64,000 bases of DNA from Trichobilharzia szidati (GCA_944472155.2 OX235271.1:21149710-21213709); one strand, 5' to 3'; counted from the first letter of the stretch, positions 30,430 to 43,647 are shown. The notes: generated by a model from the sequence alone, not told the origin. Translations and numbers: made by a program.

Positions 30430-31867
30430 GGGGGTGGTTGACGTGATGTGGGCTGTCGGTTGAGGAGTTATCCTACGAACAAGTTGGCCGATTCCCCGGG
30501 AACCGGCCTGTTGGTGTTTTATTCTTCTGGTTCAATCGGAACACTTGGATGACACTGGCTATCATCGTCCATGCTTCACCGCTGTATTGTGACTAGGGCT
30601 TGGGGATGTTCTATGACAACGTTTTGCTCTCTCCTTTGGGTACGAGGCCGGCTCTCGCAGCAGCGAATGTGTCTACTGACCTTGTCCTTGGTCTCGTACC
30701 ATCTCTGGAGAGCAGTAGTCAAGTGGTCTCGGGAGCTGAACTTGACAGCTAACAGACGTGGTGTGTTAATTGACATAAGGTGAGTGGGTCTAGGCAGTCT
30801 ATAAATAGAGACAGCCCCTGAACTTCCCAGAGCCATCTGGGATGCCAACCATCTCCATCGCTGTACATCGTGACAGTGCTTCTCACAAGCGTTCCCAGTT
30901 ACAGGGCCCTATTTTCCAGCAGACTACTGCAACAGTCTGGTACATTAAAGAGGATTACGCAGTTTGATTTACTAACCGTGGATTTAGGTTCGGTCCTCGC
31001 ACATTTGTCATCCCCTTTAAAACCGTTTTGTTTCGTCTGGTGCGATTGGGTATTATTGTGTGTCGCAGTGCCATGGCCACTATTACTGGTGAACGGTAAG
31101 GGTCTTTTCCCAGCGACAAATACCCTTGGGGATTCAGCCTCTGTGTTTGGGGCAGTTATGGGAGGAATTGCAAGTATAACCGGTGTGGATTTTGGTATCC
31201 CCGGTTTACGTGCAATTGTGCTGTTTTCTGAGTTGGTGGGAGTAGAACGTTTCACGTTTTTTCCTGATACCTCTATGCCATCTGTAGCTTTCGAGGAACT
31301 ACACAAGGCTGCATCAGGACGGCAACTTGGGCATATGTACCATAACCATGGGCATGGGTTCTTACGCATAAAATCGCAATATACCTTTGGTACCCCGGTG
31401 TCACATCTACAACGTACCCATTGCTTGCGAAAGTTGTATTCGAAAGCAGAGTCTACTTGTTCGACAACAGAATTGCAGACCTTGCAATCGTCTGCCTTTT
31501 TGGGGAACGTTTTCGTCGTCTTGCGACGTCGTCAACGTTTCTTATTGGCCTTCCTGTTTGTTTCAAAGCCTACTGTGGATATGGGTGTCATACTATTCCC
31601 ACTTTGTGCAGATTTACCACTCGCCTCTATTAACTTAGTCGTGGTAACAGGGATGGAGCCACATCCGCTTAGTTGACGTTTCACAGTTTCACTGTAGGAC
31701 TGCGGCGACATGGACAATCTGTTCACGCAGGGAATATTTACCCTGGTCTTCAAGACCGGTATGCGAGATTCCATCACCTTCACCTGTTTGCCTAATTTGG
31801 CTGAAGCTCTGGTGACTACGGTGTATGGTCTCCTATTACTTATCTTGTGGTGAGAATCTATAGTCAT
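30430..31867 (-). pseudogene. CR1-like LINE ORF1 with Cys-rich finger
   Basis: The frame starts at MTIDSHHKISNRRPYTVV and is open to a TGA at about 31532 (CGA to TGA, consistent with CpG decay), after which the same frame continues: CKVCNSVVEQ, a second pair CRCDTG, and CPWLWYICPSCRP, forming a zinc finger of PHD-like spacing as in some CR1 ORF1 proteins. Further on, KSNCVILFNVPD and, after a frameshift near 30880, LPRPTHLMSINTPRLLAVKF look like the RNA-binding (RRM-like) part. The role is RNA binding in the retrotransposition particle, known from the family. At least one nonsense and one frameshift are present. Confidence 0.7.
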
Positions 31868-32230
31868 TTTACTCCTAAAATAATACCGATGATTAAATGA
31901 TAAGAGACAGTGGAGTTTTGTCCAATAGACTGACGGCAAAAGACAGTAGAAAGCACAGAACAGAAAGATAAAGTATATAAGTAAAAGCTTTTGACTTTAC
32001 CTGTAACTTTCGGGTTATTCGGCTTCACAACAATCACGTAACAGACCAACAAGTCCTGTATATTTGAAAGAGTGAGGGGGATGTTGCTACAGAAGTAGCA
32101 CCTGAAGCTTAGGCAGTAGTTCGAGACAGTGGGAAGTACCAAACACAGGCTCGATGAAGAAGAAATGGTTGAATAAAATTCGCCGGATAGGAAGATCAGG
32201 TTTCCCAAACGAATTATTCACAAAAGTGGA

Positions 32231-33700
32231 TATTTCCTGTTAGAGAGGAAAATGCACGTCGTATTCAAGGAGCGCGCGCCTAACTTGATTGACAAATTTT
32301 CTCTGAAAGTACAAATACTGGTTTTTAAACATTAACACAGACCCCATTCGTTAGCATCAATTCTCGGTGTGTAAATCCAAAGGTACCAATGTTTGAAAAT
32401 TTAACAGACTTTTATATTTTATTCGAAAATATAAAAAAATTACTTTTTGCATAAAAAGCTTTTTCTTCAAGTATGTACAAACATGCTGCCAAATTTCTTG
32501 ATCTTACCAACATATTTTCACAATTTTTGTCTTACCTCTTATGAACACTAGTGGTTGACATTCGTCCAACATATCTGAATTAATTTAGTGCCCTCATCCG
32601 TTGTGACACTAAAAGGTGAAGGTCATGCAGCTTATAGGTAAAAACAAAAAGTTAATAATATCAGATATCCTTTCGAGAGCTAGTGCTAATTCTTTGCCGC
32701 CGTTGACGTTTCTTCATCTTCATTAGGTCGCTTCTTGATCAGTCCTTCCATCTTCTGTTGTTACTTTTATTGCCTACCAGCTCTAATTCAGTATCAACTA
32801 AGACAATGGCGCTCTTAAGGTAAGTAATTTTACAGGATTATTGAATTACATTATTCTTCACTCAACACTGGATGCTGATCTTACTGTCCAAATCGTCTTT
32901 TCAGACTAAATGTAAAAGTTCCAGCTTCCATTTGAAACTCTGTCACTTTTACTTGAGGTCGCCCATTCACCATCTCTAGTTAGTTAAGCGATCGTCACCA
33001 CACTACGTTTCTGATCAAGAAATAAATCTCGTCTCCTGGACAGTAAATTTGTTGTTTTTACTTATCTTTGATCTAAGAAGTATAAGTAATTTGGGATCTG
33101 AGGGACTGACACTTGAGTTTGTATACAACGTACTTGCGCAACAGCCTACAGGCTTCATCTCTCGAAGCGCCACTGAGATCGAAGTCAGTCGTTCCAGTGT
33201 TTGTCCGTATCTGTACAATGTTTCAGGAAAAATTATAGCAATAAATAAAACAGCCTCTGCTTTCTCAACATCCGACACTGGGTGCTGACTACTACTGACC
33301 TGTTGCTTGGGTTCGACTGCTGGGTTGCCGTAAAGCGCTCACACCTTCTGATACCCTGAAGTGTTACATTCCGTTGTTCATGCATGGACCAACAAAAAGC
33401 ACAACTGTATTGCGGGTTGATATATGCATACTGCAATCACTATGGTAATGTTTACTCTTCTAAAATAAGTTCGGGTTGACCACAACATTACTAGTTAGCG
33501 GGGTCGGTGTTCCACAAAAATTCAGAAACGTTAAGAAACAAGTGCACCAGTAGTCCTGCACCCATAGGGACTAAGTATTAACATTTCTTTGCTTTAAATT
33601 TTTATACTCTTAGCTTGGATACCTTGTATGTCCCCTCTCTGCATAGTTCAATTCCACCCTTTTCTGTCCGTAGGTTGAAAATAACATTACTTTCCTGAAC
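32231..33700. other. Unassigned sequence between two LINEs
   Basis: Short overlapping frames at 33015-33288 on both strands have no recognisable domain. No RNA gene is seen. Confidence 0.4.
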
Positions 33701-33706
33701 TATGTA

Positions 33707-34245
33707 TTATGTAGTCAGCCAAGATTCGGAAGACCTGAAGGAAGGACTGGATGCAACATTAAATATGTTGCTGAGTACGTTATCGTATTCGCAGTTGGAT
33801 GATGGTGGTCGGTATACATAACCTATGAAGATAGGTTTACTTCTCAGAACTTTTATTTCGACCCACACCGAGTCATAAGGTTTTGACAGAATAGGGTGAT
33901 TAAAATGGTCTGGGGTTCGACCCCCGGCCGGCGCACTCCTTGACCTCACTAAGCCAGAACTAAAGCTGGTGAAGAAGAAAGATTGGGCATGAGACTATCA
34001 TCCCCATCCTGTAAAAATCAACACTGCTACAGAAACTTCAAGCCTATAGCTTGAAGCCCTATGTTCCACTGGGAACGTGAAGGAATAAAAAAATGCGTTG
34101 CACAAATGGGTTGTTTAACGTATATAAGTGTTCCACCCCCACGATCTGTTACCCTATCTCCTCGAAAAAGATTGTACCTATCAATCCATAAGCTATCATC
34201 CGTAATGTCACTTGAGCACCAGGCTTCAGTGATCATGATCAACGA
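33707..34245 (-). pseudogene. LINE endonuclease domain split by a SINE
   Basis: On the minus strand, MITEAWCSSDITDDSLWIDR, YNLFRGDRV and GGGTLIYVKQPICATHFF (34245 to about 34112) form the first half of an AP endonuclease. After the SINE the second half resumes: SKPYDSVWVEIKVLRSKPIF, then IGYVYRPPSSN (33906-33707). It belongs to a different LINE family from the one at 27-32 kb. The catalytic 'GDFN' and 'SDH' parts are missing. Confidence 0.75.
33907..34111 (+). mobile_element. tRNA-Gly SINE, 5'-truncated, inserted in the LINE endonuclease
   Basis: It begins at the T-arm (GGGGTTCGACCCCCGGCCGG, CGCA), continues with the body AAGCCAGAACTAAAGCTGG, and ends AAGCCCTATGTTCCACTGGG, AACGTGAAGGAATAAAAAAA. 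Candidate target duplication: AAAATG on both sides (TTAAAATG left, AAAAAATG right). Interrupted endonuclease sequence on both sides fixes its limits. Confidence 0.78.
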
Positions 34246-35029
34246 CCGAATTACATATAGAGGCTAACGTACATAATACTAAGTGTTTTTAAGGACTGAT
34301 CTAGCATTTATGAGGATGACGGATAGACTTTGACTATGTGGTTTTAGTGTATGGGCGATGTCCTAATAAAATACTCTATGATTATCAACTGAATACATGC
34401 AGTCCTCATTGAACTCATTGCTGCCTTTTGTTCACTAGAGACGTTTTCATCAATTTGATACTTAGGGATGGGTTGTGAAAAGTCACTCGTGTGTAGTTGG
34501 TCGTTTAGATATTGCGTGTTATGAGAGAAACTAGTATGATAACCTAGAGTATTACTGTTGGGATTAGGTGTGTACAAGGTGTTTGCTATCTGCCGGGGAA
34601 GAATCAGTTTCCGTGTTGTAAGGTGTTCGCTATACCAGCAAGGAATTGGTCTGATATCATGCGTGCTACGTGCATCATCCCTGGCGTTCCTGCCAGTTGT
34701 CGCTGGAGAAAATTTTGGTCATATGAGTTGGCTAGAGCCGTGTTATCTGCATAGTTATAACTGAAATGTGTTATCGGCGTATTGTTGTGTGCATATGGTT
34801 TAGATCCCTATGTCTGGTAAACGTACTTCCTAGGCCATGATGAGCACTGTGCTGCAATTGGCATTTGCCCCCTAGTGAATGCATGAGAAGTATGACAGGG
34901 CACTATACGTGTTTTTCATCTGATGTCTGTATTCTCAGACTGTTGTTTCCTGCACAACATAGTTGAGGGGCTGAGTAACTCCGTGTTTTCGAAGTGTTTG
35001 AGTAGATATGTAACGATTATTTTCTGTTG

Positions 35030-36192
35030 TCATAGAACTGGTGGGAGAGTGGTAGTGGGAAATGAATAAGCTTCTATGGTATGTGAATTATGTCTAACTT
35101 GAGCAACATGACTAAGTTTAGATGACTGTCCATCTGAAGAATGAGCCGGTGACCCTTTTGAAACTTCCATACTTGTGGGCTTTAGTGTTCCGGATCTAGA
35201 GTTTGGTTTAGGTTTTTCCGTATTAGTCGGCTTGAGTAATCTGGGCTGCTGGTGACTAGTGGGATTACCTGATAAACTGTATTTCTGCTGAATAGTTTCA
35301 ACAGTTCTTTTGGTGTTCCTTACGGAAATAGAACGTTTATCATATCGCCTTGAATTTACGCTAACCTGGGTGGCCACATGTGATTGCTGCTTCACAGTAG
35401 CCTGGCTACGAGGTTGTGCGGTATATGACTTCTGGAGAGATTCAGAGTATACGACTGAATTCAGCTTAGACGTCTTCGAGGGTATGGCATTCGTGTCAGT
35501 GTGCAAGGGATGCACGTCAATACTATGATCTGCTGACACTTCTATGTCTGCGATTTCAGTATTTAGAACTGAGTCTTCAACAGTTACTTGACTACCGTTA
35601 GTTTGTGCATGCGATATTAACTGGTGCTTTTGGTCATTAGGCAATCCAACGAGGGAGATATTAACAACGGCTGTCTTATCGGGGTTATATTCATTTAGTT
35701 TTCCTGCTCGGCATCGTCTTTGGCAAGAAGTTAAATCAGGTACAATCCTGATATTGGTGTAGGGTGTTGGGGAGCCGAGAATTTTACCAGACTCCAAAAA
35801 TTTCTCAATTAGGTCAACAGACTTAAATTTGAAGAGTACAGGGCATAGGTGTTTTGCAGATTTCTTACGAAGACGCAGAACCTGGCAGTCAGATATTGAA
35901 ATGTTGCACGCCTGTAGACAAACTGCTTTAAGTTTGGCAACAGGGACATTGTCTGGTATGTTATATCTTAAGAAATTATATGACGACATCACCCTCTTTA
36001 CAGCCTCTGAAGTCAGAAAATCTAGCAGGCGCTCAGATTTGAGGAGTGAATCTAAGCAAATATCTTGTGATGGACCACAAGGTGGATGAAAGGAGTGATA
36101 CTTTCAAACATATCCTGCAGGTCTGATATGGATTTCTGAAGGATCTGTAAATCACTAGTGTTACGGGCTACATTATCAATTAGTTCTTCCAT
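35030..36192 (-). pseudogene. LINE ORF1: coiled coil and RRM-like domain
   Basis: The minus strand starts at ATG 36192 with an amphipathic segment (NTSDLQILQKSISDLQDM) that looks like a coiled coil, then a frameshift near 36090, then SERLLDFLTSEAVKRV and the long frame (35992-35030, 320 aa). The latter has NFLRYNIPDNV, CQVLRLRKKSAK, LFKFKSVDLIEKFLESG and IRIVPDLTSCQRR, the RRM-like layout of LINE ORF1 RNA-binding proteins, followed by a Ser/Thr/Gln-rich basic tail. The endonuclease fragments at 34.2-33.7 kb lie downstream in the same orientation and are probably the same element. Confidence 0.68.
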
Positions 36193-38490
36193 TAAGTTTG
36201 TACTATGACTCTCGGTGTACCGATTGATCTTAGTGCAAATTCGTCGTCAGCACTAATGTTTTAGTGATCTGCTGACTATTTGGTGCTAGTCTCTTAGCAG
36301 TACTGACTCGTTTAATAACTTTGACCATAAAGGAGGTAAAGATAATATCAATTTCTCAAGAACTGATAAAAGTGTGTGAAATGCTGTTATATTATCTAAA
36401 CAGATAAAACAACGATAAGCAGGTATGGATGTATAAAATACAAACTAAAAATAGAACACTTTCAAGCGAGTTAACTCTGATAGTTATAGACCACAAAACT
36501 TAGGACTTCTCTATTGTTCTTTTGTGATAGATTGCTCTTTATTCACACGAATTTTACTGTATCCAAACAGTATTCTGGCTGTGATAAATTTCGAATTTTA
36601 GCTACCGGAGGTGTAACCAATATCAGTTATAATTGTATGGTAGTCAAATATAGACCACGATATTCCAGAATGGGAAAAATTATTTCCACGTTATTTGGAG
36701 AGAATGTAACTTCCTACACGAAGCGCGCGGGAATTTGGTGGTTTGTCGGTTGTTATTTTAGATCACACAAAGGGGTGCTGAGGGCTTCTGTGGTGTATAA
36801 TTCAGGAACTTCCCCTGATTAAATTAAACAAACCTAGCTAAGACTTCCATGACTCGTATGTGGAAACCGCTCATCAAGTCTGTGTTTTGTTAATTTTATT
36901 TCTGGAACAGAAACCAGCCATTTTTACAGGCATGAACAAATGTACACTAATTAGAACTTATAGAATATATGTGATTTGTTAATCTAGAAATAGACCGAAT
37001 ACTGGTAAATTTGAGAGAAATATTTAAAAAGAAATGTACAAATAAGGCAATAGGTAATTTTCGAGATATGCTTTCAACTGAATAATTCATGAGATATAGC
37101 ATCAAATCAAAACTGTAATTGAAAAAATACGGTATGTCAATTTCACGCGGGAATTATAAACGATTACGTTAATTGTGGAAGGTAAGTAGCATTTTTGCAC
37201 AGGTGCTGACGTGAAATATAAGAGATGCGGAATGAACAGTAATTGTAAGTAAATGATTCATAGAGTGTTTGAAAGTCCATAAAACTTCAAATTCACCGGT
37301 AAGTACACCATAATTGTGACATTTCCAGTTGTATATGAGACCAACTTTGAACTTGTCAGCAGATTTCATGATAGAGGTGGTTGCGTTATTCACCAGATGG
37401 GCTAGCAATATTCCGAACTAGTTGAGGATAGCGGCACTGTTTCAGTGCCTTCGTTTAAGGCAGTACCTTTGAAAAGAGAAGAAGACACAAGGAAACCGCC
37501 AGAGAGGTGCAGAAGTATATAATAGGTGTTAATAATTCAAAACATATATAAAAAAACATGGGGTTCATCATTTTTGTTGTTGTTTTTTCATTTAAAAAAT
37601 ACTATTTCCCCCTGAGATTTTCTAGTGATGGAATTCAAGTCTTTCTTGCGAAAAGAAAAAAAAGTTAAGTGAAAAAAGATGATAATTTTACCTACTTATA
37701 TAGGTTGAATAGGAGTTAAACACAAAAGTCAAAGTGCGTGAACTATGTAGAAGAAAAGCGAAGGCTTAATAATAACTACTGTTTTTCTGAAGTATACATT
37801 TAGGTGTCCTTCTGAAGTAGGGGACTCATACCATGTACTTGCATTCGAGGAGTATCTTATTTAAACTTCAGCTTTAGGCAAATTTTCAACTTCTGTTGTC
37901 TTTTTTTTAAATTTTATTTATTCTCTTATTTTGCAGAAGCCATTCGAACTCAGGAGCCTTAGCAATAGAGTGCTGTCCCACAGATAAGGGTGGTTCTCAT
38001 TTGTCCCCACCATCATATCCGCTGACTAGCAATCACCACCCTCCCACCTTGTGAGACGTGCAATCGTTTTGCCAGATGGTAATGTCCCGCATTGCCCCGT
38101 TTATTGCTCTATCAAAGACCAAAGTGGATGCTTCAGCGAATTTCGGAAAATAAAATACAATCTACTCAGGCTTTTTGAAATGTTGGACCCTTGGTTCATA
38201 GGCTCTCTTTCCGGGGTTCGTCAGGAGTTCCTCGATTGGATTTGCCCGAAATTTCCCCCGACAGTTCTTCACTTCTGTATTTCGTATGCCTTTCACCACT
38301 TCCTTGCTTCCTCGACAACCGTCGCTAGTACCACAGCTTTCATTCAGCCTGAAGCGTATGTTGGACTTCTCCTTTATAAGAGGACGCTCGTTTCATTTGG
38401 TGTATAAACACTAGATGGACGTTGTATGAAGTGACTGTCTGTGTGGTTTCATTCGAACTATCTGGACTCCGTCAACTGGCAGCGACGTAT
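36193..38490. other. Unassigned sequence
   Basis: Plus-strand frames at 36514-36822 (102 aa) and 38051-38407 (118 aa) have no recognised domain and no start context that would support them. CCATTTTTACAGGCATGAAC near 36918 is shared with 39700 and (inverted) 51215, and is probably a LINE 3' end. Confidence 0.4.
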
Positions 38491-39240
38491 TTGTATATGT
38501 GTAATGCAGCCTCAGATATAGGCTGTCGGTCCTGTTGTAACACAGACTGAGATGAGAACATCCTACTTTTTGAACCCACCGATTACAAGATCAGTCTTCA
38601 TGATCACGTGATAGTTGATAATTGGGGCAGTTTTGCTAGGACGTTATGTGTTGTAAAATTGTCTCTCCTCAAAATATAGTTCACTTGTTGTAGATTACCT
38701 GTTTTCATCATCTTTTTTGCCAATCCGTCCGACTCTGAATGTTGCGTAGCGGATTTCATTCAAAATTGCCATTGGCACTCCTTGCTTCTAAGGTGAGAAA
38801 TGTCACGTTGAAGACGCTTGTATATAACCTAGATTGCTTGCTATCACAAAAGTGCTAACTGCTGACTGGTTTGACTGTACTGCTCATGATGGCGATCTGC
38901 ATATGCCACCTAGTATGTTTACTCTCCGGTCGGCATTGAGTAGGTACCAAAGTGAGTCTAATGCTTCAATGAGTGTTGTATATCCTGTCCATACTCACCT
39001 CAGCAGCTCACCGATATCTGAAAACTACACCTACCTCCTTATGACTTCTATTTCTCCTAACCAGAATCATGTCAATTAAACTGACTCCATGCGTAGGAAC
39101 AGCAAATGTTGACCATATTTCCACTAATATGATAATCGCTGGATTCAAATGGGAGTTTAGGTTTCTGTTTCGGTATCTGAGAGACCATCTCAAATCAGCC
39201 TTACTCTTGACTAAGAGGGTATCCACCAACGAAATTGACG
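38491..39240 (-). pseudogene. Decayed CR1-like LINE endonuclease fragment
   Basis: On the minus strand, NLNSHLNPAIIILVEIWSTF and VSLIDMILVRRNRSHKE match QLNSKIIILTQAWLTPTV and VSINDMVLVRRDRDLKE of the ORF2 at 30.4 kb. Downstream nucleotides (TTGTAACACAGACTGAGATG against TTATAACACAGATAGGGCTG) carry the similarity on. Many stops. Confidence 0.72.
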
Positions 39241-41209
39241 GTTAAAATCGACACCTATACGATTCACACAGTCCAAATTAGCTAAACATATAAGTTCATC
39301 GCTTCTGATAGAAGAGTTTCCTGTTTTGGCAAGTTGATGCTGCGTGCCCATATGTAAAGCAGAGAGGCATAATTTGGTAAACGATTCTGTCCTACTAATC
39401 TTGGCGGTGACTATTCACTGTTCACGAGAGAACTCTGGTGCCTTTCACCTTGAACTGCCTCAATTTTGACCGTTTTGGTGTCTCATTATCATCATTATCC
39501 TCCTGTGCAGTTGAAGAGAGACCTTTGATCGGTGTGGGAGGATGTGCTTCCATTTTGCACTGACACTGCAGTCATCCTCCTCTGAAATTCCAGTGGAAAG
39601 TTGCGTCATGTTAGCACTGATAAGGCAGTTTCTATCATTTAATAATAATAATAATTTTTATATTTTCATATAAACATAAATTTACATGAAAATGCATGCC
39701 ATTTTTACAGGCACGATCAAGTATGATATAATGTCAAATAGTAGATTGTCTACAAGTTAGTAATGTTTGAACAGTTAAATATTTGATATATGTATAAATA
39801 CACTATTTGTCTGACCCATGTCGTATCATTATTGAATTAAACAGCAGTCCTCCAGGTTGCGCAGGAAAATCGACTTCATTTCGTTTTCAACACGTAGTTG
39901 TAGGCATACGATAACCAACCAATATTAAGGTAAGTACAACGTTTACAAGGGATAGTAAGCTGTTTTAGAAAAGTAAAGATGATAAGGTGAATCATTAAAG
40001 TGTAATGAAATAGGTAAATGCAATGTAACATTAATATATGCATTCATAAAGGAAATACAATGGGAGACTATAATCCCTAGGCTGAAAAAGTTCCTTTGCA
40101 ATGTATAATGCTACCCTATAGGTTTTACTATCATGTTGTCCACTTTTGGTTTAATACAATTATCCACAAGCCGGTTGTTTTAATTTCATACCTTTTTGTG
40201 TTTGGTGCAAAACCGTACCGTATAGAGAATAGGAATAAAATAAGTTGAATCAAATTCATAAAGAGCTATAAAATGTTAGGTTTAGTGGAATATAATGAGC
40301 AAGTGAAGAGGTTATTAGAAAATGTATGAGATGAGACATTAAGACGACACACTGTGATTAATTATGCCAGCTTGTGAGTTTTAAGCAGAGCGAACTTAAA
40401 GTAAAAGAATAACAGGAATTTCCATGTTATGGGGGCCAGCACTTGTATGCTGTATCTCGTCTGAACTGCGAATCTTCGTGAGGCTTGACATTTAATAAAA
40501 TGTTCGTGTCTTTTGTCAGGACTGTCCTACCTACTTAAAGCAATAAAGTAATAAAACAACGAAGGAAAAAGCCAGGATCCGTGTGGGGGAAAGTCATATG
40601 AAATCTGAAATCCACTGGAGACAACAATAAGAGAAAGTAACCCAATGTAATCAGTTTGTCAGGCTGGAAAAATGTTTGGGGTTTTGAAAAAAAATTTGTG
40701 GATAGTAGGTTACATTCCAATTTAAAATGACGCTGCACATAAATAAAATTCTCTGCTCTCGCTTTTGGTTTTTGGTGGCAGCTGTACACATTTGAATTCT
40801 CTTCTGAAAAAAGACACAAAAGTGTTATTAGGAATTGTATTCAACTGCCCGTAAGGCTGTTGTACTCAAAAGTTAAAGATATATATGGGTTGTCCAGGTA
40901 CATTGGCACACAATTTCATCGGGCACTCAAGTAGGAACACAGCAACTCAAATTATGACAATTCTAGGGAAAAGAAATTGGAGTATCACATTTGTTGTTCT
41001 TGCTTTTAAGTTTCTGAGCTGACAGAATCGTATAGGGTAGTTAACAATGCATTCATGAACTAAAGTACGAAATCCAAGGGAAATAAAACTTTCGAATGAA
41101 GGTTAAAACCTGACGAAAATGACGACATACTGCAAGTTTATGCGTTGCGCCACTATGAAATCAAGGAAACATGAATAATGTTACCGATTCATGTCGGAAA
41201 GAAAGCCAA
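39241..41209. other. Unassigned AT-rich sequence
   Basis: No gene is recognised. (AAT)n lies near 39641. GAAAATGCATGCCATTTTTA near 39689 is the inverted counterpart of sequence near 51220. Confidence 0.4.
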
Positions 41210-42905
41210 CCAACCAGGGGTCATGCGCCTTAGTAGGCCAAAACGGTCATTATCTCACTAGTCTGGAGATGGCTGAAACATTCAGTTTAGCCTTCGCCTA
41301 ACAGCTAAACAGCAATGTGGGTATTACCGTTACGGACCAAAATGGTGGCACCACTATTTCACTGGAAGAAGACCTAATGGCTACTCCCCAAATAAACCCT
41401 GCAATAGCACTAAGAAAACTACTGCGACTCACACCTGGGAAGTCCCCAGGTTGTGACGACATCAGGCTATCTGTTCTGAAACAGCGCGCCGAAGCTCTCT
41501 GTAGGCTCTTATGCGACTTGTTCCAACACTCCATGGAACTAGGGAAACTGCCAAGGGAGTGGAAAAGAAGCATCCTTTCTCCGATCTCCAAGGGTGGGGA
41601 TAGGCAAAATCCCACCAGTTATAGACCAGTAGCTCTACTCCCAGTGGTATCAAAAGTACTAGAAAGTATTATTGACGACCACATCAGGGAATATCTCGAC
41701 AGGTCTAATATACTCCATGAAGCCCAACACGGTTTCAGGAAAGGGAGATCCTGCGTCACTAACCCACTATCAGTTGGGGACGATTGGACACCATGTTGGG
41801 ATATGAATGTTCCAGTCCATGTGGTCTTCCTAGACTTTGAGAAGGCATTCGACACTGTTCACCATGACCTTCTTCTACACAAAATAAGCCAGGCAGGTAT
41901 AGGTAAGCCACTTCTGTCATGGTTGAAGGACTATCTAGCTGAAAGGCAATTTCGCACCAAGGTCAATCGAGTCCGATCATCTTGGCACAGCTCGTCATCA
42001 GGAGTGTCCCAGGGTTCTATCTTAGGACCACTGATGCTTTTGATTTTTATCAATGATCTACCATGCCGTCCAAGCTGCCCGACTCTTCTATACGCTGACG
42101 ATGTGAAGATATGGAGGGTGATGAAGTGCCCGGGGGACTCAGATAGGCGACAGGAATATCTAAACCTTCTGGAAGACTGAGCGGCGGCCAGTGGCATGAC
42201 TTGCAACCTGAAAAAGTGCAAAGTAGTGGAGTTACGCACCTGTGGACTGCAGAATGCGAGTTACACCCTGTGCAATGAAAGCTTGTCCTGCTCAACGTCG
42301 GAACGTGACTTAGGTCTAGTTCTAACGGAGAAAATGGACACAAGCGTAAATTACACGGGGGATGTAGCGAGGGCATATGCGATCATATACTTTACACATT
42401 CACAGTTAGGTGCACTCACTCCTGAGCTCTTTCTAAGGTTGTACGAAACATACATCAGACCACACCTTGAAGTGCATAACATTATTGCACCCCCAATGCT
42501 CAGAAGAGACTCCAACCTCTTGGTAAGAGTCCAACGACGGGCAACAAAAGGAGTGGTTGGTCTCCAAAATAAACCACATGATGAAAGGCTGAAGAAATTA
42601 GGCCTATTCACATTTAGCTACCGTCGTCTTAGGGGGGACTTAATTACTGCCTACAAAATAACAAACGACCAGAATCACCTAAACAAAGGTGTTCTGCCAC
42701 TGAGCAGTATAGGCTCCTTCGTGGAAATCCTAGAAGGATAGCTCACCAAAGGGCACGGACCCGGGTGCGCTCCCACTTCTTTTCACTCGGGCTTGCCGTC
42801 CCTGGAATTCCTTACCGGCAGATGTAACTATGGCACCGTCCGTGGACGCCTTTAAGCGAAGGCTGTACAACCATGCAGCGACACAAGGACTGCATCCAAA
42901 TGGCC
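41210..42905 (+). pseudogene. CR1-like LINE ORF2 reverse transcriptase, 5'-truncated
   Basis: The RT is open over 41317-42180, with LRLTPGKSPGCDDIRLSVLK, SYRPVALLPVVSKVLES, FLDFEKAFDTVHHDLL (motif A), GPLMLLIFINDL and YADDVK (motif C). It continues after a TGA (42178-42180) in 42196-42741 with CSTSERDLGLVLTEKMDTS, ELFLRLYETYIRPHLEV and RVQRRATKGVVGLQNKPHDE. A frameshift near 42718 precedes the C-terminus, which ends near 42905. It is closely related to the minus-strand copy at 27.6-30.4 kb and supplies the intact reading at the positions mutated there (Tyr after ELFLRL). The endonuclease is absent, as in a truncated insertion. Confidence 0.88.
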
Positions 42906-43500
42906 TATCCCCTTAAAATCGCATACAACATTCAAAGGTAGACCGTTAAACTTGTCGTCTTACTTCTTTACATTCTCTTCCGTCTTACTCTCCTGACAGC
43001 TTTAACTACACCTATTATTATTACCGATATATATATTATTCATATTATTCTTCGAATTTAATCAGCTGACTGTTGTTACGTTTTCTTATTTTTTTTCTGT
43101 CTGTTAGTCTGAATGACTTCACTAATTATATCCATTATTATCTCTTTTCTTTTGACGACGATACCGGGGGACTAACTGGTGAAAGGATCAACTCCATTCT
43201 CAGTAATAACAGTCTTAACACACCTCATACTACAAACCATATATAATTAATCCCAGAACTACTACTTTTGCAGTCAACCGAAGCTACGACAGTCGAGTGG
43301 CGGGACGAGCTACGCAGAAGTTTACCGAAGATCAGGGACCTATACCTCACAATCAAGAGGCGAGCACAAAGAAATCAAATTGGTTTATACTAGCTCGTAA
43401 AAACGATATTGGATGTGGAACTGTAATCATTGGATATATTGGATATTGGATCCACTGTATACATAGTGAAAACAGCAGCATAGGGTAGAACATTTGGTAA
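42906..43500 (+). mobile_element. 3' UTR of the plus-strand CR1-like LINE
   Basis: AT-rich microsatellite-bearing tail, followed by CTACAAACCATAT, CTACGCAGAAGTTTACCGAA and TACTAGCTCGTAA, all shared with 27.2-27.5 kb (inverted). Confidence 0.65.
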
Positions 43501-43647
43501 CAGTGCTGTTGATAAGAGTGACAGGTGCACTGAATTCCTATTGTGAGGCAAAGGAGGCCTTAATGGGGATTTGAATTCTGTTTTGAGGCAACGATTAAGC
43601 TAATAGTTAATTTTTGGCGCCAGATTTAAATCATCTCTCGTCTGGTG

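Larger units (their letters stand above)
26921..32230 (-). mobile_element. Minus-strand CR1-like LINE cluster, main copy nearly full length
   Basis: Read on the minus strand: 5' region (32230-31868), ORF1 (31867-30430), ORF2 with endonuclease and RT (30417-27592), 3' UTR (27591-27200), then an unrelated CR1 tail. The 3' UTR has a counterpart after the plus-strand copy at 41-43.5 kb (CTACAAACCATAT, TACTAGCTCGTAA). The exact 5' end is not seen. Confidence 0.75.

Noticed and set aside
30870..31676. 268-aa plus-strand frame
   Set aside because: Antisense to the LINE ORF1 zinc-finger region on the minus strand. No domain is recognised in the plus-strand translation.
36514..36822. 102-aa plus-strand frame as a host gene
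   Set aside because: No domain, signal peptide or splice context is seen, and it lies among LINE remains.
38051..38407. 118-aa plus-strand frame as a host gene
   Set aside because: No recognised family and no supporting promoter or splice evidence.
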